In this document: positions 7,335 through 10,809 of the stretch, piece after piece
Position numbering within the stretch: the stretch's first letter is position 1
Layout of the letters: every line of letters begins with the position of its first letter
DNA from: an uncultured Fidelibacterota bacterium
GTDB taxonomy: Bacteria; Fidelibacterota; Marinisomatia; Marinisomatales; UBA1611
Length of the DNA: 10,809 nt
Assembly: GCA_937893835.1 (NCBI GenBank)
Contig: CALCSS010000084.1
Span: 1-10,809 of the forward strand
Reading direction: 5' to 3'
Position numbers and translations under genes: made by a program
The notes under the pieces: model-generated
The model's database searches: none
What the model saw: only the letters and a program-made list of their open reading frames with translations
Told to the model about the DNA's origin: nothing

Positions 7335-8390
7335 CTATGAAGTTAATACTTTGGTCCCTTCATCTGCATTTATCAAAGATGCCTTGCCGCCAACTGATTC
7401 TATTGCATCTGCAACCGACTGCGGATCATCTGGTGCATAGGCGAACATGCAGCCTCCTCCTCCAGATCCATTTATCTTGCAACCGATCGCGCCTGCATTG
7501 GCAGCGGCGGAGATCATTGTTTCGATCTTGTCTGTGCTGACGCTCAAGTGGTCTCTAAGTATCGAATGATGTTGATCCAACAATGAACCAATAAGCTCAT
7601 GGTCTAGCTCACTTCTATCTAACTCTGACCTTGCCTGTCTAAGTAGGTCCCTATTCTCGATCGTGCAATGGAACAAGCTTCTCTCATGATCATTCAATGA
7701 GGATAGGTCCAGGTCATGGCCACAGGAGTTCAGATCAAATCCTGTATTGAGGGGTCTTATCTTATTCATTATATCAAGTCTCATGTCTCTGCAATGTGAT
7801 AGGATGGTGAGCGTGTCCTTTTGATCGCCAGAGTCACCAAGGACAAAAGGTCCAAGTGATGCGTCCAATACCTCAACAGATATCTCTGGATCAGACTCAA
7901 GATACACCACGCTCCCTATGGCAGTTGAATACTGGTCCATCATGCCTCCAGGCTCTTCAAATTCTTCTACTTCGGCCTTGTAGGCAAGCTCTCCGATCTT
8001 CTCATTTGACCATTTCGATGGGGAGTCTGCCACTTGGGATAAGAAATTTATCCAACTTACAACGATCGCCGAAGAACTACTCGTTCCGGCCTTTATTGGT
8101 ATGTCGCTCCTGATCTCACATTCAAACCCATTGGAAAACTTGAGGCCTTCTTTCCTACAGACATTGATGCCACTCCTGAAATAGTCTCTCTGCCTTTGAT
8201 AGCCCGTATCATTTATCAAGAATCTTTCCGTCTCCGAAATGTCAGGCTTATGAATAATGACCTCCTTATCCATTCTTCTTTCACCAACTATTTTTGCTCT
8301 TAGAGAGATCGCCATGGCGATCACAGGCAGTCCAAGGTAGTCCTGATGCTCGCCAAAGAGGCATATTCTGCCTGGGGTACTTACTTCCAA
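7335..8390 (-). CDS. GHMP-family sugar kinase, galactokinase-like
   Basis: A 351-residue cytoplasmic kinase expected to phosphorylate the anomeric hydroxyl of galactose or a related sugar with ATP. Motif 1 is PGRICLFGEHQDYLGLPVIA (6-25): Glu14, His15 and Asp17 match the galactose-contacting E-H-x-D of galactokinases, while the following LPVIAMAIS resembles mevalonate kinases. Motif 2, the phosphate loop, is AGTSSSSA (101-108). Asp152 in GGMMDQY fits the catalytic base. Motif 3 is KINGSGGGGC (305-314). The length is slightly short for GalK (about 380-400). The start is a TTG at 8390, inside the last codons of the symporter gene (overlap 10 bases), which suggests translational coupling; upstream in frame there is no ATG or GTG before a TAG. 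GalNAc kinase or another hexose kinase are real alternatives to galactokinase, so no symbol is given. Confidence 0.85.
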   Translation of the reverse strand: MEVSTPGRICLFGEHQDYLGLPVIAMAISLRAKIVGERRMDKEVIIHKPDISETERFLINDTGYQRQRDYFRSGINVCRKEGLKFSNGFECEIRSDIPIKAGTSSSSAIVVSWINFLSQVADSPSKWSNEKIGELAYKAEVEEFEEPGGMMDQYSTAIGSVVYLESDPEISVEVLDASLGPFVLGDSGDQKDTLTILSHCRDMRLDIMNKIRPLNTGFDLNSCGHDLDLSSLNDHERSLFHCTIENRDLLRQARSELDRSELDHELIGSLLDQHHSILRDHLSVSTDKIETMISAAANAGAIGCKINGSGGGGCMFAYAPDDPQSVADAIESVGGKASLINADEGTKVLTS

Positions 8391-10114
8391 ATCTTGACCA
8401 ATCCCACCGAACTTGCGATACTAAGTGAGCAGACGAATAGGCCCGGATAGATATTCCCATAGATCAATTGCCCTACACCTAGTAACAAGGAATAGACTGA
8501 AAAAGAGCCCAGTAACATCATCAATATCCCCTTCGGAACTGGCCACGGCTCAATCGATGGACCGACAGAGAATCTCCTCCATCCTGGGCCTCCAGGATTC
8601 ACCTTCTCCACAAAATCTCTTAGCGTCTTTTCATCCTCAGGAGGACTGAAATATGCGGCCAGTATCCAGGCGACAGTGGTGATGAGAGTACCGATTACGA
8701 TCTTTGACCAACTCTCCATCTCCAGACCAGAGAAATTCAAAAATCCTGCGACGCACAGGGAGCTTACCATCGCAACGATCTCAGTGAAGGCATTTATCCG
8801 CCACCAAAACCAGCGAAGGACATAGATCAGACCCGTTCCAGCACCGATCATCAACAATAGTTCAAATGCCTGCCCTGCGTTGGTAAGGACAAGACCAAGA
8901 CCAGCACCAAGGATGATAGAAAATGCAGTAAAGATCCGTCCTGCCATGACCAATTCGGTCTCCGATGCATTTGGCTTCAAAAAACGATGATACAGGTCGT
9001 TCACAAGGTAGCTTGCACCGAGGTTCAACTGGGTTGACATGGTGCTCATGAATGCAGCGATCAATGAGGCCGAGACGAGTCCAAGCAGTCCTGAGGGAAG
9101 CAAGGTTAGCATGGCCGGATATGCAACATCATGGCCCAGCTTATCTGGTGGCAGATCAGGGAAGGCCTTTTGGATGTCTGATAGTTCAGGAAAGATGACC
9201 AATGATGCAAGAGCTATGAGTATCCAGGGCCATGGCCTCAGGGCATAGTGTGCAATGTTAAACAGCAGGGTAGCGCCTATGGCATTTGATTCATCCTTTG
9301 CTGAGAACATTCGCTGGGCGATGTATCCTCCACCCCCTGGCTCGGCACCAGGGTAGTAACTTGCCCACCACTGTACAGCAAGAGGTACCAGGAGCACTGG
9401 CACCCAGATATTTGGGTCCGATAGATCTGGAAAGAGAGAGAGCTTGTCGATCACATTGGAGTGGACGATCAGACTCGAGAGCCCCCCTATCTCAGGGAGA
9501 CCCAATATGTAGATCGTCGCCCATATGGAGCCGATCATTGCAAAGGTAAATTGCAAGAAATCCGTTATGATCACCGCCTTTAATCCTCCTAACATGGAAT
9601 AGGCTAGCGTGATGGAGCATGCAACGGTAAGCGTAAGCCAGCCAGGAAGACCTAGAACTATCTCACCAAATTTGATCGCGGCCAGGCTCACTGCCCCCAT
9701 GACAAGGACATTGAAGACCAGACCAAGATATAGTGCACGAAAACCTCTAAGAAAGGCAGCCGTCTTACCTCCATATCGCAGTTCATAAAACTCAATGTCC
9801 GTCAGCACGCCCGAGCGGTGCCAGAGCCTCGCGTAGACAAAAACAGTAAGCATGCCAGTCAAGAGGAAGGCCCACCATGCCCAATTCCCAGAGACACCAT
9901 CTCTCCGCACAAGGTCAGTGACAAGGTTTGGGGTGTCCGTTGAGAAGGTCGTCGCCACCATGCTGATGCCCAACAACCACCAGGGCATATTCCTCCCAGC
10001 AAGAAAGAATGATCTCCTATCACTCCCCGCATTTTTGGATGCCCAGACCCCGATGAACAGGGTGAGGAGGAAATATGTCGCAACTATGTACCAGTCCAAT
10101 GAAGATAATATCAT
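8381..10114 (-). CDS. Sodium:solute symporter (SSS family), probable sugar importer
   Basis: A 577-residue inner-membrane transporter that would use the sodium gradient to import a small solute, here probably the sugar released by the neighbouring glycosidases. It begins with a helix at about 7-26 and shows the family signature FFLAGRNMPWWLLGISMVAT (36-55). RLWHRSGVLTDIEFYELRYG (96-115) and the aromatic, glycine-rich loop near 248-268 are also typical of the group. AAFMSTMSTQLN (353-364) falls where helix 8 of vSGLT places its Ser/Thr ligands for sodium. There are about 13-14 hydrophobic segments, with a soluble loop at about 490-526 before the last two. ATG 10114 is 4 bases after the stop of the GH109-type gene, and the stop overlaps the kinase start. 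SSS members also carry proline, myo-inositol, pantothenate or sialic acid; sugar specificity is inferred from neighbours only. Confidence 0.92.
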   Translation of the reverse strand: MILSSLDWYIVATYFLLTLFIGVWASKNAGSDRRSFFLAGRNMPWWLLGISMVATTFSTDTPNLVTDLVRRDGVSGNWAWWAFLLTGMLTVFVYARLWHRSGVLTDIEFYELRYGGKTAAFLRGFRALYLGLVFNVLVMGAVSLAAIKFGEIVLGLPGWLTLTVACSITLAYSMLGGLKAVIITDFLQFTFAMIGSIWATIYILGLPEIGGLSSLIVHSNVIDKLSLFPDLSDPNIWVPVLLVPLAVQWWASYYPGAEPGGGGYIAQRMFSAKDESNAIGATLLFNIAHYALRPWPWILIALASLVIFPELSDIQKAFPDLPPDKLGHDVAYPAMLTLLPSGLLGLVSASLIAAFMSTMSTQLNLGASYLVNDLYHRFLKPNASETELVMAGRIFTAFSIILGAGLGLVLTNAGQAFELLLMIGAGTGLIYVLRWFWWRINAFTEIVAMVSSLCVAGFLNFSGLEMESWSKIVIGTLITTVAWILAAYFSPPEDEKTLRDFVEKVNPGGPGWRRFSVGPSIEPWPVPKGILMMLLGSFSVYSLLLGVGQLIYGNIYPGLFVCSLSIASSVGLVKIWK

Positions 10115-10118
10115 TGTC

Positions 10119-10809
10119 CTACGCTCGCTCGTTCAAGCCAAATATGGGTTTATTATTCTTCCACTTTCCACGGGTGAAATCAGGGACCTTGACAGCGGCG
10201 CTTCCCAAACGTATCGATCTCTCGCTCAGTGGCGATACCACACTCATACTGGCAGCGTCATAGACATCGATCACCGGGTCCGCTCCCTTCAGGGCCTCAA
10301 TGAATGCTCTGAGAATGAAAAAGTCCATCCCCCCATGTCCTGAGCCTGCGGCCTGGTCTTGGAAACGCTTCCACAGAGGATGGTCATGGTCCTTGAGATA
10401 TTGATCTTCATCATCCCAACGATGTTCATCCTTGCTGACTCCCTCTATGTATATAGAGCGAGCATCCTTCTGCCAGATGCCTCGTGTCCCCTGGACCCTG
10501 AAATTAAGAGAATAGGGTCGCGGGTTATTGGTATCATGGCTGAGCATGATCGTCTGACCCTGTTGACATTTGATCACAGTGGAAACGATGTCTCCACATT
10601 TAAAATCCACTGACGCGTTAGGATGGTCATCACCTCCCTTGTCCACGATATATTTATGTAGGCCCCGTGTCTGTGTCGCTGTTGATGTTAGATGGATCAT
10701 TCGGTTGCCACGGTTAATGTCCAGCATTGGACTGACTGGTCCTAGACCATGGGTCGGATATAGATCTCCGTTACGATCGACCGAGTGCTGTGTCCTCCAC
10801 CTCGCCTCA
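10119..10809 (-). CDS. GH109-type Gfo/Idh/MocA protein (alpha-N-acetylgalactosaminidase-like), N-terminus outside the window
   Basis: The frame is open from 10808 to the TAG at 10119-10121, giving the last 229 residues; the whole protein would be roughly 430-460 residues, with the NAD-binding Rossmann half outside the window. Visible residues 12-34 read RNGDLYPTHGLGPV followed by INRG, the hallmark of glycoside hydrolase family 109, whose founder removes alpha-linked GalNAc by an NAD-dependent oxidation and elimination mechanism. Tyr17 and His20 of YPTHG correspond, from memory, to active-site residues of the founder. HGGMDFFILRAFIEAL further on is also typical of the family. The Met codon at 10727 is internal, since conserved family sequence lies upstream of it. 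Export, often Tat-dependent in this family, cannot be judged here. A non-hydrolytic oxidoreductase is the alternative. It is probably the first visible gene of the operon. Confidence 0.85.
   Translation of the reverse strand, partial: EARWRTQHSVDRNGDLYPTHGLGPVSPMLDINRGNRMIHLTSTATQTRGLHKYIVDKGGDDHPNASVDFKCGDIVSTVIKCQQGQTIMLSHDTNNPRPYSLNFRVQGTRGIWQKDARSIYIEGVSKDEHRWDDEDQYLKDHDHPLWKRFQDQAAGSGHGGMDFFILRAFIEALKGADPVIDVYDAASMSVVSPLSERSIRLGSAAVKVPDFTRGKWKNNKPIFGLNERA

Noticed and set aside
9852..10343. 163-codon open frame on the plus strand
   Set aside because: It lies antisense across the symporter and GH109-type genes, both strongly supported, and its translation shows no recognisable domain or biased composition.
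10119..10727. Complete 202-residue gene starting at the Met codon at 10727
   Set aside because: The open frame continues upstream to the window edge and encodes the conserved GH109 block RNGDLYPTHGLGPV, so the Met is internal.

Overview
The window reads as a fragment of a bacterial chromosome from the Fibrobacteres-Chlorobi-Bacteroidetes (FCB) superphylum, for example Bacteroidota or Candidatus Marinimicrobia. This is inferred from a gingipain-type C25 protease, a GH109-type enzyme and weak Shine-Dalgarno signals. Base composition looks moderate (low to mid 40s % GC by eye). No rRNA, tRNA, CRISPR array, transposase or prophage signal was seen. All seven recognisable genes lie on the minus strand, so transcription runs from right to left.

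Right to left: (1) 10809-10119, the C-terminal half of a GH109-type Gfo/Idh/MocA protein, related to NAD-dependent alpha-N-acetylgalactosaminidases. (2) 10114-8381, a sodium:solute symporter. (3) 8390-7335, a galactokinase-like GHMP kinase with a TTG start inside the last codons of the symporter. (4) 7312-6431, a sugar-1-phosphate nucleotidylyltransferase-like protein. (5) 6423-3211, an exported GH2 LacZ-type beta-galactosidase. (6) 3192-2362, a GT2 glycosyltransferase, also with a TTG start. Gaps between these six genes run from a 10-base overlap to 22 bases, so they look like one operon. (7) After a 102-base AT-rich gap, the first 753 residues of a secreted gingipain-like C25 cysteine protease (2259-1), which runs off the left edge.

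Inferred scheme: exo-glycosidases release GalNAc and/or galactose from a glycan outside the cytoplasm, the symporter imports the sugar, the kinase makes the sugar 1-phosphate, and the nucleotidylyltransferase turns it into an NDP-sugar. The GT2 enzyme at the end could spend such a sugar on glycan synthesis. No galT, galE or SusC/SusD pair is visible, so the layout suggests salvage by a pyrophosphorylase route rather than the classical Leloir route. The neighbouring protease fits a lifestyle of feeding on glycoproteins, but its link to the operon rests only on adjacency. Substrates cannot be settled from sequence alone.
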